Positions 47,541 to 61,092 of a stretch of 64,000 bases of DNA are shown here, one piece after another. Source of the DNA: Eopsaltria australis (Eukaryota; Chordata; Aves; Passeriformes; Petroicidae); the NCBI GenBank assembly GCA_034509425.1, contig JAVTVJ010000130.1:3403501-3467500 (forward strand). Direction: 5' to 3'. Made by a program: the position numbers and the translations under genes. Under the pieces are notes generated by a model, which saw nothing but the letters and a program-made list of their open reading frames with translations, ran no database searches and was not told the origin of the DNA. Each line of letters opens with the position of its first letter. The stretch's first letter is position 1.

Positions 47541-50500
47541 TTAAGAACTTGCATCAAACCAAAACACCATGGGGGAGAGGAGAGCACAGAGAATGAATAT
47601 CAGAGAGAAACCCAGAAATGTGGCAATGTTACAGAGCTAAAGCAAAGTCTGTGGCTTTACAGAACGAGCACATTCACTGCATGGCAGGGTGAGAGAGCAA
47701 AGTGAGGTACCACAACAATCCTTCCTCTGTGGCCATCTGCAGGTTCAAGCTGTGGGGATTTGCAGAGTTCCCTCCTGGATTGATGGTTCTGAAGAACTGT
47801 TCTCATGCTTAGGAGTACAGAAGGTAAACAGTGTCTAGCAGGATTCTCACTACAGGTTAAGAGATTTCTTTTAAATTTCTTTATTAGAAGGGCTGAAATG
47901 TCCTAACATGTCCCATAAGAGATGGGAGGTCTCTCTGAGAACACTCCTGGGGAACTGAGTGACAGGAAGAAATGTGTCTGTCCACATCATTGTGACAGAA
48001 CTAACTCATATGCATTTCTTGGAAAAAAATAAATATTTCCTGGTATTACACTCTCTGTACTTTTATTCTTTGAAGTTTTTCACTCCGAAGTAACCATGAG
48101 AGTTTTTGGTACCGGTACCAAACCCTACTAAAGAGCACAGGTGACAGCAGACCCTTCCCTGAAAGCTCATGCAAGGGTAGGATGCCAACAAGATGTCATC
48201 CAAATAACTCCTAAGATTTCTACAACCCCACTCCATTCCATAGCACACAATTTCTGCAGGCAAATAGTAGTTCCAGGTTCTTATCTGGTACCTGTTTGTC
48301 CACAGAAAGACACATGATGAGAAATAAATTGTTAATAGCTTTAAAAGCTGAGATCAGATGGTTGTGTCCAAGGCAGCAGAGTACTCATCAAACACCTCAG
48401 AGGTGAGAAGCTGATCCCAGCAGCAGAGTTTGAATGGAGCTGCAGGATCATGAAGCAGGAAACGAGGTCTGTTAGTCTCCTATTTTTACCCATTGACTGC
48501 ATAAGCTGCTGTAATCAATCATAACCTTGCTAGGAATAGCATCACAGTGCTGGAGTGGGGACAGTCTGTGCAGGGACTGCTCCAGATGGAAAGATTCCCC
48601 TTGAAGGAGCTGTGGCAGAGTTTTGTGTGCCATGGCTGAGCCCCACCAGCCCAGAGCCACTGCACCAGGTTTTAACCCTGTCATTCCTTTGCATTAATCC
48701 ATCCCTGGATAGCTGCATAACTTCCCCCTCTATTTTCTGAGCAAATCACATGCAAACAGCTGCTGGCCAAGCCAGAAAAACTGCATGCAGGTGTTTAAAA
48801 AGCAATGTTAAAAATAAAAAGCAATTAACAGACTGTTAAAACACGCAGAATTCCTTTCACACTTCCATCAGGGCTGAGGAGTCAGCTGCAGGAGAAAGCA
48901 ATGCCATGGGTAACATCCACACTCCCTCAAAACCTCATTATGCTGCAGCACATCAGTATTCCAGCAACATCTTGGGTGGGAAGTTGTAGCAATATCGAGA
49001 AATTATATTCTGTCCACATCACTAGGGTGCCAGCAGTGTTTCAAAAAGCCTGGAGGATCAGTGGGTGACTCTTACAATGTATATATAAAGAGAAATCTTG
49101 TTTTGTCTCCCCAGAGACAGTTTCTCTTCTAATGGAGTGTGGTCAGAGGGGTTCTGCTTAATTCATGCATTTAACTCTAGATCTCCATCACTTCACAGTG
49201 GTTTTGTGCTAACTACAACTTATAGAGGCCATTAGGAAGCACGACTAAGATTGACTTTTCTTCCTTCATGGATTATACAGAAGGAACGGGAGCAAGCCAG
49301 GCTCATTAGCATATGTTTAAAGAGTTCACGGGGTTGGCACTAGCAGAAAGTACCCAGCAACCAGCAGAGACGTTTAATTCTAAACCTTACACATCAACAA
49401 CAAAAGGAATATCTCTCCTCCTCACTGTTACATCATTAAATGAACCAGAAGGAGCTAAACCAGGACCTCTGGAGGTGCTGACAACAGAGAGTTGTCTGAG
49501 CTTGGCAGAGGATAGCATGAATTTTAATTATAGCAGCCAACTACTGGAGTGCTTATTCCCTTCCAGTGGAAGGAATTAGAGCCGAGATGCGTGCCTGAAG
49601 CCCTGTGGTGCAGCCAGGCACTGGAGAGAACAGGGTTGAGTGCCCCTGGAGCCCTGGGAGTCTCTGGACAGTGTGTCTGGAGCCTGGGGACAGGGATCCA
49701 GCCCAGCAGCACCACGGACACACCACGGTGATTTGTGGCCACCTAAGCTGGGCTGCTGCCTGCAAACCCCACACTCCACGTGGGGCTGCACCTGGGAACC
49801 CAACAGGAGATGCTGCATCCCCCCAGCACCCTCAGCTGTCTCATCCTGAGAAATCAAGCAATACTGCCTTGCAAACAGGTGATTCAAGCTGGATGAATCA
49901 AGGCTGGTTTTCCACAGGGGAGCATCCCTGCAGTGACGTGGCCCAACAGCACAGCACCCACTCCTCCTCTCTCCCAGTCTGCAGAGCTGGGCCCATTAGG
50001 GCTGATGGGAAAACAGCACCGTGCTCAGCATCAGCCTTGCAGGTACTCCAGAGATGCTTCACCTGAGAGCAGATGGGCAGGACACTCAGGTGAGAGCAGC
50101 AGGAGTCTCAGCTGTTTCTGTCTGTCCTGCTTACAGAGCAGTGACCTGAGCCACTGAATGTCTCTGCTCAAGGAGAGACTGAGAAGTCCCCCCATGAGCA
50201 GCAAGAAGCATGTGGAAGTCAGGAAAATGTGGGGTTTGGTGTGGAAAGGGGCAGCAAAAACGTTTCCTGTGCCCTTCCTGCTCCCTGGCCCCTTCCCCAG
50301 GGCCGGGGGCCCCAGCCTGAGGCTGAGAGCAGCATCCAGGCTCTCCCCTCTGCATCACCAGCCCACGGAGAGCCAGGCTCTGCAGAGACAATTTAAAGCA
50401 GGGAGATAAGTAATACAATTTTCACACAAACCTCCCGAATAAGAGACTTTGCTGTAACTGAGGTTTTGGTAATAGGTTTTGGGCTGTGCTGCTGAACTCA

Positions 50501-53269
50501 CAGACTTTCTGCTGCTTGTCCCCCATCCCAAAAGAAACCTTTTCCCTCATGGATGTGAAGGTGCTCTCACACAGGACCAGCAGCACCCACAGGCCACACG
50601 TGCCCACGCTGCAGACAAGCCTCCCTCGCTTGGAATTCTGAAAAATGTCAGATACCAAGGAGCATATGTTCCAAGTGCCCCTGAGCAGTCACAGAACACT
50701 ACATTTACAAACAGAGAAAACCAATTTGAATCACTCAGTGCATTTGCATGCGGCGTCTGCAGGATGGTTTAGAATCAAGATTAATGTGCAGATTGGAGCA
50801 GGGGGCTGTGCTGACAGGCAGGGAGAGGTGGCAAAGGATGCTCAGGGATGCAGGAACCCCTCACAGAACCTCCCCCAGGGACAGCAGAAGCTTTTGGGTG
50901 CAAATGCCAATGCAAAGGCTATTTATTGCTTTTGCGAGTCACTGCTGCTCACACCAGAGTTGGTAAAGGCCATCTGAAATTAGATCTTAATCTCGTGTCC
51001 CAGTGGCTGGCAGAGATCACAGGGATGTGTTGGGCATCCTCTCCAACACTCCCAAAACCACAGACCCTCACCTTTCAGCTTCTCCATCACTTTCACTCAC
51101 AAAGAAATCGAGTTCAAAGGGCAGAATTAGGGAAGCAAAACCCCCTTGGCACAGCAAGCAGTTCCTGTTTTTAATGAAACTGAGAATTTGGGGGGGGGGG
51201 GGGGCATGTTTTGAAGTGCAGATTGCAGCAAAAGGCCTCAGTGAGGTCCTGCTTGCCAGCACCATCAGAGTGGGCTCATCCTCACTAAGAGGTGCCTCCC
51301 ACACTAGGATTGAGCAGCTGGGGCTTTTGAAGCTTACAGCTCTGGTTTATCAGGTAAATAAGCCAGGGAGGTGATAAGCCACTCTCTGAAAACCCTTCAA
51401 TAATCTCACTGATACACGCCTTGAACTCACACTCCTTTCAGATTCCCTGGGCTTTTTAATGACAGAAAAGAAGATCTCAGTTTCAGAAATATTCAGTGTT
51501 CTCCATTGTCAGTCTCTAGCTTAAAAAAATAATTAAGTTTACTCTCCTGCTAGCCTGTTATCAGGTCAGTGCAAGATGCTAAGAGATCAGTATGCCATGG
51601 TAAGAAATATTTCTGTCTATTTAACCCACTAATTCAATCTCAGTAAAGAATGAAACCCATGAAGTATCTATTTATAAAGTAAATACAGCAAGTAGAAATC
51701 AAATATTGGTCCTGTTTCAGGCCATTAGCTGAGAGGATGCTGGGAAGGTAATAGCCACGATTTTTATAGTGCTAAAAAGGAATGGTTTGTTCCAACCAGC
51801 CTTTGTTGGGTTTTTTTATGCCAATAAGTGTTAACCTGAAATGTTGTAGGGAGAACTGGACAAGAAGCACCTCAGCTGTGATCTGAGAGAACACTCCCAG
51901 GCTGTGCTGTCCTCTTTCCCACATCCAAAGGTGGATGCACACAGCATCCAGGAAATTATTGCCCACTCTCAACAGCTCATTTCAGCATTTCCTTCTGTAA
52001 ATGCAGCTTTGTGGACTGGCAGCTTCCATAAAGTTATTCATTCTGCTTGGAATCTTCCAAGAATTGGCAACAAAAGCCAGGGCCTCCTTCATAAAAGTGT
52101 TTCCATCCAGCCATCCTTCCTTGGTGCCTCTGAGGGGGTTAACTGGATTAGTTCATGGAGATTATTTCCCAGTACAGTCTAGACATAAATATACTGGGAT
52201 GTAGCATCCTCATCCTTCTGATGGGGGACTCCAGAAGCCATGGGAGGACAGTTCTGGCACGTGGAATGAAGGGAGCATGAACACTGTGGTGCTCACAAAG
52301 CATCACCAAGGCACCAACCAAAATTTTGAAGGAGGAGAATTTTTTAAATTCCAGCTTTTATAATTTAGCACTTATTTTTAAATTATTATTTCCTCATTTT
52401 TTGAGGGAAAGCAGCTCATTTTTTCCCCCTCTTCATCCCCTAACACACAGTGTTGAACTGACTTCAGTCTCACTCTTCCATTCTGCAAATCCAGCAGAAA
52501 CTGTCCATCCTGTATTCTCCACATCCATTCATCACACAAATTAATGCAGAAGATTCAAGTGCCAAACTAATACTACTGTAGAGTGCAATTAAAAATGCAT
52601 TTAATTCCACTAATATTTCACCAAAAACATTTTCACAAATAGTAACTCTTAAAAAAAAAATTAAAATTACACAGTAAACTTCACCAGAGCCTTAAATAAA
52701 GGGAATTGCTATTGATCTCTGGGTATCCTAAATTCAGTGAAATACTGTGGCAAAATTGTGTTCTAATGAAACAGCAATTTAAATGTCATTAATTTCATAT
52801 TTGCCATTCCCTTTCTACTACACTGATCCCTAAATTAAGGGCATTAATGTCTCCTATGTCATTTAGGGATTTAATCATTTTGATCCAGATTTAAAGGTTC
52901 AGAAGTGTTTTGTTTGGAATTTCTCATCTACTCTCCTAGGAACCATTCACCCTTTGCCAGAACCAGGACAGGAGCTAATAGCAGTTTCCAAATAAATCTG
53001 TATTTTTAAATTTGGGAAGAAACCTCAACGTTTTCCATTTCAAACCAACCAGCTCCCATCTCTCCCTTTTCATGGCAGAGCTGTGCAGCTGAGGAAGCTT
53101 CTCATGAGATGAATTCTGACCCCAAACACTTCTCAGTATGGGATTCTTGCTACTTTATAAAACCAGGCATGAAAAATACGAGTATGTTAAGTATCACAAA
53201 ACCCTGGCTGTACAGTTTGTGTCACAATAAAAGATATTCTCACTCCTCACAAGACCCTGTCAGGATTTT
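47541..53269. other. Unique non-coding sequence
   Basis: No gene is supportable. A GC-richer stretch (49560-51380) yields frames up to 153 codons on both strands, all without domains, as expected where stops are rarer. It holds a G15 homopolymer at 51190-51204 and a POU octamer ATTTGCAT at 50742-50749. The rest is AT-rich unique DNA. Confidence 0.7.
51190..51204. repeat. Poly-G run (G15)
   Basis: Fifteen consecutive G residues. A run of this length is prone to sequencing and replication length errors, and the true count may differ. Confidence 0.9.
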
Positions 53270-53552
53270 GTAGCCCAGTGGGGGGGGTTTGTCTGTTCTC
53301 CCAGGTAAGAAGTGACAGGATGAGAGGAAATAGCCTCAAGTCTCACCAGGGGAGTTTTATATCAGATATTTGGGGAAAATTATTCACTGAAAAGGTGGTC
53401 AGGCATTGGAACAGGCTGCCCAGGGAAGCAGTGGAGTCACCAGCCCTGGAAGTGTTCAAAAAACATGGAAGAGACACTTGGGGACATGGTTTAGTGGAGA
53501 ATGTGACAGTGCTGGGTTATGGTTGGACTTCTCTAAACTAAATGATTCTATG
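53270..53552 (+). mobile_element. CR1 LINE 3' fragment (plus strand), internally shortened
   Basis: The order 'gtttgtctgttctcccaggtaagaagtgacaggatgagaggaaatagcctcaag', 'aggcattggaacaggctgcccaggg', 'gtggagtcaccagccctggaagtgttcaaa' and 'ggggacatggtttagtggagaatgtgacagtgctgggtt' is a classic avian CR1 3' end. It ends in 'aatgattctatga'. The 'gatgatcttaaaggtcttttccaac' section before the terminal octamer is largely deleted. It differs in wording from the copies at 12090 and 19491, so it is another subfamily. The 87-codon frame across it (53278-53541) is CR1 tail translation, not a gene. Confidence 0.95.
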
Positions 53553-56500
53553 ACAGATTCAATGTACTAAAGTTACAGTTGCTTCCCCTCACACAAGGAT
53601 CTTCCCTTAGCTGTCCACACAGAGAATTTAAACAATTTAACATGGAGCTGAATTCTTCATTTAAGTGGTTTGTGTCTTTACTGGATAATCTCGTACATGT
53701 GCTTCATTATATCAATAACAGTAGGAAATTATTGATTTTTCTGAAGCCATTAAGTTCAATTAGCTTTTCAATTCAAATGGAAAAATGGTAAATTACCTTC
53801 ATTTGATGGTAAAAACAGGAAGGGGAGGGGAAAAGAAGAAAGGATAATACCCTAATTTGTGAAGTATGTGAGCAAAGTGGTAAAGGTAAAGCAAACAAAT
53901 GAATATTCGTGTAATAGCTCTAATCAGCACTGCTCAGCATTTAAAACTGGCATCATTATGCTCACTGGACTGTGCAGCTAGAAGTAGTTGTGATGTTGTT
54001 TACCCACTTAATCTTGTGAATAAATTATAGTAGGATAAATAATAAACAATAGGGAAAAGGGTGGAAAATCATTTGGAACAAATTAAGCTTCTGCTTATCC
54101 TCGGCCTAAGGCATACCCAGCACACCCCAAAAGTTACTGAATATTGAAATGTAGAGAAGTTGGAAACACAAAACTCTCCAAGGTCTTGGGGGACAAACCT
54201 GGGCAGCAGGTAGGGAAGATCCCTGGGTGTGTGAGCCCTGCCTATAAAATTCAGGGATATGCAGATCCACAAATTATGAACTGAAACTCTGATTTTAAAA
54301 TCCATTAAATCATATGCTGGTGATCAAGGAATATACAATAAGTCACCCGATTTAGAGTGGATTTTACTTATTAATATTAAATGAACATTACATTTTTGCT
54401 GCTATTCACAAACACCACAGAAAAATCCAAGTAGAGATGAGATCAATGAAATAGTAAAATAAAACCCAGGATGCAGTTATTGAAATAACTTTTTAAACAT
54501 TTAGATCCAAATTTGTATTTTAAAAGTTTACTGGAAAACCACAGCAAAAATTTTATTTGATTTCAGTTACTGCTCTGAGAAGAACCGATTCAAAGCATTT
54601 AGGTGCTTTCTTTCCCCCAGTAGAAATCACAGCTGGTTCTTTCTCTGTTTCCTACAGCACCAGAAGGAACTCTGCAGCAAGCTTTGGGTTGAGGATTCTC
54701 CAAGGAGCTCTTCCCTCCACCCAGTTGGATTTGCACACACTTCAAACCAAGTCCAGGGAGGAATTCCAGTGCTGTGATGAAGCTTTTGGGATTCTGACAT
54801 GAAAATATACAAAGAAATAAATTGCCTGCCTGACCAGGCAAGAGTGAGAGTTTTACACGTTCTACATTCAGTCCCTGCAGAAGGTCCTGAGCACCTGGGC
54901 AGGTTGGGGCTGGGATTTGGGAAACATCCATGGAAGTTCTTGTACTGCTGCCTCTCCCTGTTTCAGCACCCAGCCATGGCCAGACTATTGATTTCTGCAG
55001 CAACTGCAATCAGTCATAATGAGGAAACAAGAAAGAAACCATCCATCCTGACACAAACCCACATCAGATATTATCTGGGGCTCTCTGCTGATTTAATTTC
55101 TACTGACCCAGTCGTTTGGGTTGGCTGGAGCTTTTGTGCCTGAGTAAGAGTTCACTTTGTGCCCAACAGTAATCTTAGTGTTATTACTGTGTTCATCATC
55201 TTCGAGGCAGTCTAGAAACAGCCAGAGAACATTTTTTTAAACTTATTTCTCTTATTTTCACATGTTGAAGTTTGTTCTTTTTATTTTACCTTTATGGAGT
55301 GATTTTATTAATAATAAGAAAGTGTCTAGTCATTTCCTGATCAAGTATCATGCTAACTACCTGGGTTTTTTGCTGAATAATTCACATTTAATGCTCTTTT
55401 CCTTTTCCCCCATGTGAATTCCTCCTCTCCACTTCATATCCAGCTGCAATGAACTTTACTGCTTAATCCTATAAAACCCAGATACATTCATTTTTCTGGA
55501 TGAGCAATATAAACTTTGAATTTATGTATTCCCAAGGCTTTCCACCACTGGCAGCCTTCTTATGAACCAAAGAGGACGTGCTTAGATCCTCCTCCACCTT
55601 TCCTTTTTTTCCTATCCTCTGCCCTTTCCCATTTTTGTGCCTGGATACCTCTCCAATTGTTTCCTTTTAGCTCCACAATACTTGAAATTATTTGTGAAGC
55701 TGTTTCCTTTGACCATGGCTCCATAGCACAGAAAGATCTATCAACAGTGGTGTATGTACATATATATATATAAAAATCAATTTATAGATAAACAGAGGTA
55801 TGCAGAGTGTGTAGCTGGATCCAGACCAAGCTCTGAAGAATGGATCACCACAGATAAATAAATCAGCTATTCCCACACCCAGTGGTCAGTGGCTGTTCCT
55901 GACACAAGATGTCAGGAACTTGGTCTCTCATGGCCATGGGCTCTCACATTTCTGTGGAAAAGCTTCCCTCCAGCTGCTTTTTTAGGACACTAATGTGAAA
56001 TGATGACCAGACCAAAGATACTAATGATTTTGTCATCTTTTGACAGCTCTGTCCCTGCCTGTCACAGCTGTCCATCAGCTTGGCCCAGGGTATTTAGAGA
56101 ACTGCCCTGAAGTCTGGAATGAAGGCAAAATACTAGGCTGGTGGCTGCCTACCAAAATCCATCTGTGATCAGTGTTTTCCCAGAAGAAGCCTTTCTGGGA
56201 GCTCTCCAGGATGACTGTGCAGCCTGCATGTGCCACGGGCCATCCTCCGGGAGCTCTCTGCACCACGAGCTAAAGCTCACCCAAGCAGAAGGCAGATGTT
56301 CTCCAAGGCAAGCACAAGGCTGTGGAATGAACTGCAAAGTTTAGGAGGAAATTCACACCCACCCACTCCAGATGCAGGATCCAAGCTTTGATTCCCCTGC
56401 CTCAACTTCAGGACGCAGCAACCGGCGCATTAAAAACCGAAAAGCAACTCGCTCTGCTCTGCCTCAGAAAAGGCTTCCACGGTGACAAAACCAACCAAAC

Positions 56501-58129
56501 AAAAAAGCTATTAAAATAAAACACTCCATTGCTCACACTTCTCTTCCTGGGGAGAGAGATGACAGAATAAACTCCACATGATGGATGCCAGTCCCGCTGC
56601 TTAATGCGCTCCAGGATGGTTCTCTCACGTGAGAGGGATGAAAACAAACTAGGGCAGCAAGGAAGAAAAGCATCCCAGGCTGAAGTTTTCTGGCCCAGGG
56701 CTGCTGCTCATTAAAACTATGCAGAAATTGTCACTTCAACATAAATCTAAATGCAATTCAGCACTATTTGACTCAATCTGGGAGTTTTTTTTGCTAAGCC
56801 TGACACTGGAGGGGAACCTTCAAGTGCTCCCATGGATAAGCTGAGCTAGGTCTGCAAAAAGCCCCCAGCTGGGGAATTCTGCAGTGTCATCATGCAAACA
56901 CTTTGTTTGCTCTCTGCTTCTTGTGCAAAGGATCTTTGCAGGTTCTTGGACTGTGAAGTTTTTTGCCAATCAGTCCATCATTTTATTCCGCTTCCCCAGT
57001 ATGGCCACATGATCGATTTCTTTCTTTTCTAATGCAGTCATTAGTAACAAAAGAATAACAAAGCATCTATCCCAGATCTCAAACCTGCAAAAACAAATCT
57101 GTTCTCTCGACTTCACCATTGATTGAATTCCTAGTGAACATTTCCAATCTGAACTGCTGAAAGTGTGGCTCTTGTAGATGTCAGGAAAATATTTTCCATT
57201 TAGCATTTTGAAAGAGGTCATGTATAAGAATTGATTTTCAGGTGTTAAGTTGTAACATTTAAACCAAATGTTTCTCTCTACCAAGCCCAAAGTGAAAGTC
57301 TAATATCCAGTGGGAAAAATAGCCCAACACTACAGATTTTTGCCTATCACTGTACTTATTTCTCATTGAACTGATATCTCCTTTTGTGATTAATTCCTGA
57401 CTGTGCTCTCTTCATCTTTGACACCTTCAACTACATTTTCAAACACAACCTTTTTTCATAAGTAACCAACAATCACATGAAGTTCCCTATTTGTCATGCA
57501 ATTACTATAGTTATACACACACTAGGAAGTAAGGGAGAAACTGTGGTTAAAAACACTGAATCAGGATTTAACGCCTTTGGAGACCCTTTTCCCCATCCTT
57601 TTGGAGTATCACCTGCAACTGGGATTCTACAGATGCTTTTTCTTTAGAGTTTCTATGATTCTTGATGAGAGAACAAGAAGAGTCTAAAAAAAACAAAAGT
57701 CACTCTTCTGCTGGAGAACTAAAATAGCCTGAAGAAGAAATACCTACTCTTTAGCCACTATTAATTAACTACCTAAAACATGGTACAAGTGTTCAACTGC
57801 TTCGTAAGTATGCACAGGGGGGCTGAACTTTTAAGAACATGGTTCTGTGAACGCAGAGGGTGATTGGAGCAGAAACATCAAGAACAGAGAAGTATCACAC
57901 AAACAGGAGTTCTCTGCTTAGCAGGTCCAGAGGGAGCCGGGAGAGGAAAAGAATTAACAAGTAGATGTATCAAAATGTGAGTGAATTCTTAAGCAGCTGT
58001 GATGAGATATCCTGTGAAACACCTCAGCAGCTGAAAGCAAGTGAGGACTGGTCTCTGCACAGGGACCAAAGTTCACATGTTCTCAATCTCATCGATATGG
58101 ATCCCTCCCAATATCACGTTTTCTGATCA
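53553..58129. other. Unique non-coding sequence
   Basis: No gene is supportable and the frames are 136 codons or shorter. It contains a (TA)n run at 55757-55772. A patch near 56408-56445 keeps several CpGs ('ggacgcagcaaccggcgcattaaaaaccg'). The rest is AT-rich and unique. Confidence 0.7.
55757..55772. repeat. (TA)n microsatellite
   Basis: About seven to eight TA units follow 'tgtatgtaca'. Confidence 0.85.
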
Positions 58130-58250
58130 GATCATGGAATTGCAAAGTGGCTTGGATTGGAAGGACCTTACTGAAATCTAGTTCCAACCCACCTACCATG
58201 GGCAGGGATGCCACCCACTAGATCAGATGTCATAGCAGGAGCCCCCATCT
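58130..58250 (-). mobile_element. CR1 LINE 3' end fragment (minus strand)
   Basis: The words 'gatcatggaattgcaaagtggcttggattggaaggacctta', 'ttccaacccacctaccatgggcagggatgccacccactagatcag' are the complement of the CR1 3' terminus, more diverged than the copy at 39072. The far boundary is uncertain. Confidence 0.88.
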
Positions 58251-60689
58251 GTGAGAAAAAGCAGTTTTTCTCCCTGATTTTCATTTCTGATAAGCAGAAC
58301 TGGCTTGATTCCCCATCATTTCACAGAAGCCTGGGTGTATTTCTGCAAGGAGTGCTCTGATTCAGGCACAGAGCATCAAGCCTGATGAACGGGCTGCTGC
58401 GTGACATCCTCTGGGCCAGGGAGGCAGGACTCAATGCTGATCATGATACAACCTCAGCTGGCTTTTACCATCTGGGGAGCTGTGAAGCAGAGCCTGAAAG
58501 AACCAGAGGTCCTGAACATTCCTAAGGCCTAATTATATCTGTATCCAACCTTGCCCGGCAGCTGCACATTCTGGAAAGGAACAGCCAGATCTAAAATAAA
58601 ATGTGCTTCTCGTGGCACTCTCCCAAAGGCCATTATTTGAAGGGCAGTGCCCCTGTGGATACACACGAGCTCATGGCTTGGTTTCAGCCTCAGCCTGTAC
58701 CAGCCTGTTTTATATAAACACAGAAAGGCCACAGGATCCTAAGGTGGCACTTCCATTGAATCCACCACAACCCCAGCCAGCCAAACACCATTTAACATCA
58801 CAGGATCATGCAATTCCACTGGGATGGAGTTAAAATGAGTCCCAACTCACTTTCCCTAGAGGAATGCAATTTATCTGGGCTTACAGCTGTTGCATTCACA
58901 GGATGAGATTATGAAATAATCCTTTCAGGAGCATTAGGAGACATGGGTGGCCAGAGCAATAGAGCCGCGCCGACGTCCCGGGAAACGCTCTGGCTGTGAA
59001 CAGGATTTGGGGAAATGAGCACGGGTCCTGCAGAAGCTCTGTGGATTTCAACGTGCCTGCCTGAAAGGCTTGGCTTCTCCAAACGCTGGGAATTGGGAAG
59101 GGAGCCCACTGCATGACCAAGCATTTCATGGGACTCAACAGGAAAATAAGCAGAGGAAGAACTGAACAGGATCGCAACGCGGACTCAGTAGGGCGGAATT
59201 AGATCCCCACGATGCCCCTCTGTAAATACAACAGTTCCACGGAGTTGGTGCAAACCCTCACACCTATACAGTCCATGAGCACTGAGGATTCCCAGCAGGT
59301 ATGGAATTACTGCCTATTATTCATTCCTCCTTAGTAATAATATCAATTTAGCTGTTAGTTTTTGTTTTGACTCAGTGCTTAGGAATCAGCGGGGCGATAA
59401 AGCTATTTAAATGGAAATACTATTCAAATACACAATCACCTGATTGGAACACGAACAGCTCCTGCTCCTGAACATTTCTCATATAATAGCTGCTTTTTCC
59501 CTCATTAAATGCAGAAATCTGATTAACATTTAGATCACACGTGCTTTACTTACAGCAATTAGGACCAGATACCAGAGTTTTGTTAAACTGTGTAGGATTT
59601 CTGTGCTTTATCGTGAAGGGGAGAACAAAGAAGCTCCATAGCACTACATCTGGTCCTTCCTACTGCTTCTGTTCCACACACACTCCCAAGGACAGTGTTG
59701 ACTTCTGAAGAGAAGTCTGTAGGGACAAACTTAGTGAGGAAAAAATTGGACACTTGGATGAACTCAGCTGATTGGTAACACTATAATTCCATGCACTCCC
59801 TGGCAACACCCAATTAAATCAGTCCAAGGGGTTACAACAGCTAGAGATTAGGAAATAGCTGCTAAAATAACACATACAAGGCCTGAAAATGAAAACCTTT
59901 TTTGTTCTGATCAAAAAATAATAGTAATCTGCAATTCATAAGGTTCAACTCAAGTTAGAAAGGATCAAATCTCAGTTGTTCAAAAGCTTCAGAAATACAA
60001 CTGAAGAGGTAATTTAGGATGTCCACCACATTATTTCAAGCCACGTTGTCACATACTTCACAAGCTGTCATGTTGTTCAGCAAATGCAAAATGTGGAGCT
60101 CAGCCCTTTCAAGTAAGGAGCACAACCAGAATTAAACAGTAAAACAAAACAAATGAAACTCCGTCTGAAGAATCCCCAAGTATATTAACATTTCCTGGAA
60201 CACTCTGCTCTGACTAGTCCCAGAAGAGACTCAAATAGTTTTAATGAAGCATTTTCCAAGATTAAACTCCACACAAATGAATAGGATGGAAATGCATTTC
60301 CCAAGCAGACAGGCCCAGCCTTGCTGGTTTCCACAGCAGCCCATGGTTTTGGAGCTACTCCCATTTTTTTTTTGAGGTGCTCCACCCTTAGCATCATGGC
60401 AAACCTGACCTAATGGTTCAGCCCTTTTGGATCACCAAAAACACAGTGGTGTCAAGCTCCTGCACTGCCCAGGCTGGGAGTTTCTCTCCCCCCCACTTCC
60501 TTTTGATGCAGTGCCCAAACCCCCCAGATCATCAGGAACCACAAAATGCCATTTTCCACACATTCCTAAGGGAGGGAGCTGGCATGTGTGTGCAGAGGGG
60601 AAAAAAATCTCCTCTCCACAACATACAAACCCAAGTTTAAAACAATGCAAATCCCGTTTCTCTCTTTATGGGTCACCTTTAATCCTTTA
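58251..60689. other. Unique non-coding sequence
   Basis: No gene is visible and the frames are under 100 codons. It includes a CpG-bearing patch (58960-59215), described separately, and an AT-rich patch (59320-59560) with 'aaatatcaatttagctgttag', 'ggaatcagcggggcgataaag' and 'ctatttaaatgg', which has enhancer-like texture. Confidence 0.65.
58960..59215. promoter_or_regulatory. CpG-bearing patch, candidate regulatory DNA
   Basis: I count 14 CpG dinucleotides over about 245 bases, including 'agccgcgccgacgtcccggg' near 58963 and 'gatcgcaacgcggactc' near 59170, in an otherwise CpG-poor setting. The overlapping minus frame (58896-59177, 93 codons) has no recognised domain. This could be a small unmethylated enhancer. 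Confidence 0.3.
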
Positions 60690-61060
60690 TACAAGCGCTA
60701 ACTCAGGTCAAGGTTGAACTGACTTAAGGAAAGGACTCGGAGTCCTTTGAAAGAGCCTGTGAGTACAATCTTGTGTTTGCATTTAATTAATCAGCTGAAG
60801 CTTTCAAATCTGCACTATTATCTCTTTAATAAAGCAGCCCCCTGAAGGCTTTAGCAGCAAGCCCAGGGCTCCTGGGGCACTCTGATGGAAGCCACCGCCA
60901 GTCGCAATTCCCGGAGTCGAGGCAGCTCCGCACGCGAACAAAAGAGCTCCAAATTTGGGAGACTAAATATTAATTGCTGGTAAACAGAGTGAGAGTTAGT
61001 GGCAGTGATCAGCTTTCCCCAGTTGCTTCCCGGGTAATGTTGTTGGTGGTTAATGAACTG
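60690..61060. promoter_or_regulatory. CpG-bearing candidate regulatory block upstream of a possible exon
   Basis: It contains the 19-base palindrome AAAGGACTC-G-GAGTCCTTT (60730-60748), a run of homeodomain-type words ('catttaattaatcagctgaag'), and 7 CpGs within 41 bases (60896-60936). It ends at the polypyrimidine tract of the candidate exon. The combination suggests conserved DNA, either an enhancer or intronic sequence flanking a regulated exon. No core promoter is evident. Confidence 0.35.
60730..60748. repeat. 19-base palindrome with one-base centre
   Basis: Nine-base arms AAAGGACTC (60730-60738) and GAGTCCTTT (60740-60748) flank a single G. The spacing is too tight for a hairpin loop but suits a dimeric DNA-binding protein. 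It could also be chance. Confidence 0.8.
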
Positions 61061-61092
61061 TGTCTTTTCCTTTCTCTTCTATTTTTTTTCAG

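Noticed and set aside
53278..53541. 87-codon frame with 'VVRHWNRLPREAVESPALEVFKK'-like wording
   Set aside because: This is translation of the CR1 3' tail ('aggcattggaacaggctgcccaggg'), a well-known repeat-derived false protein. It is not a gene.
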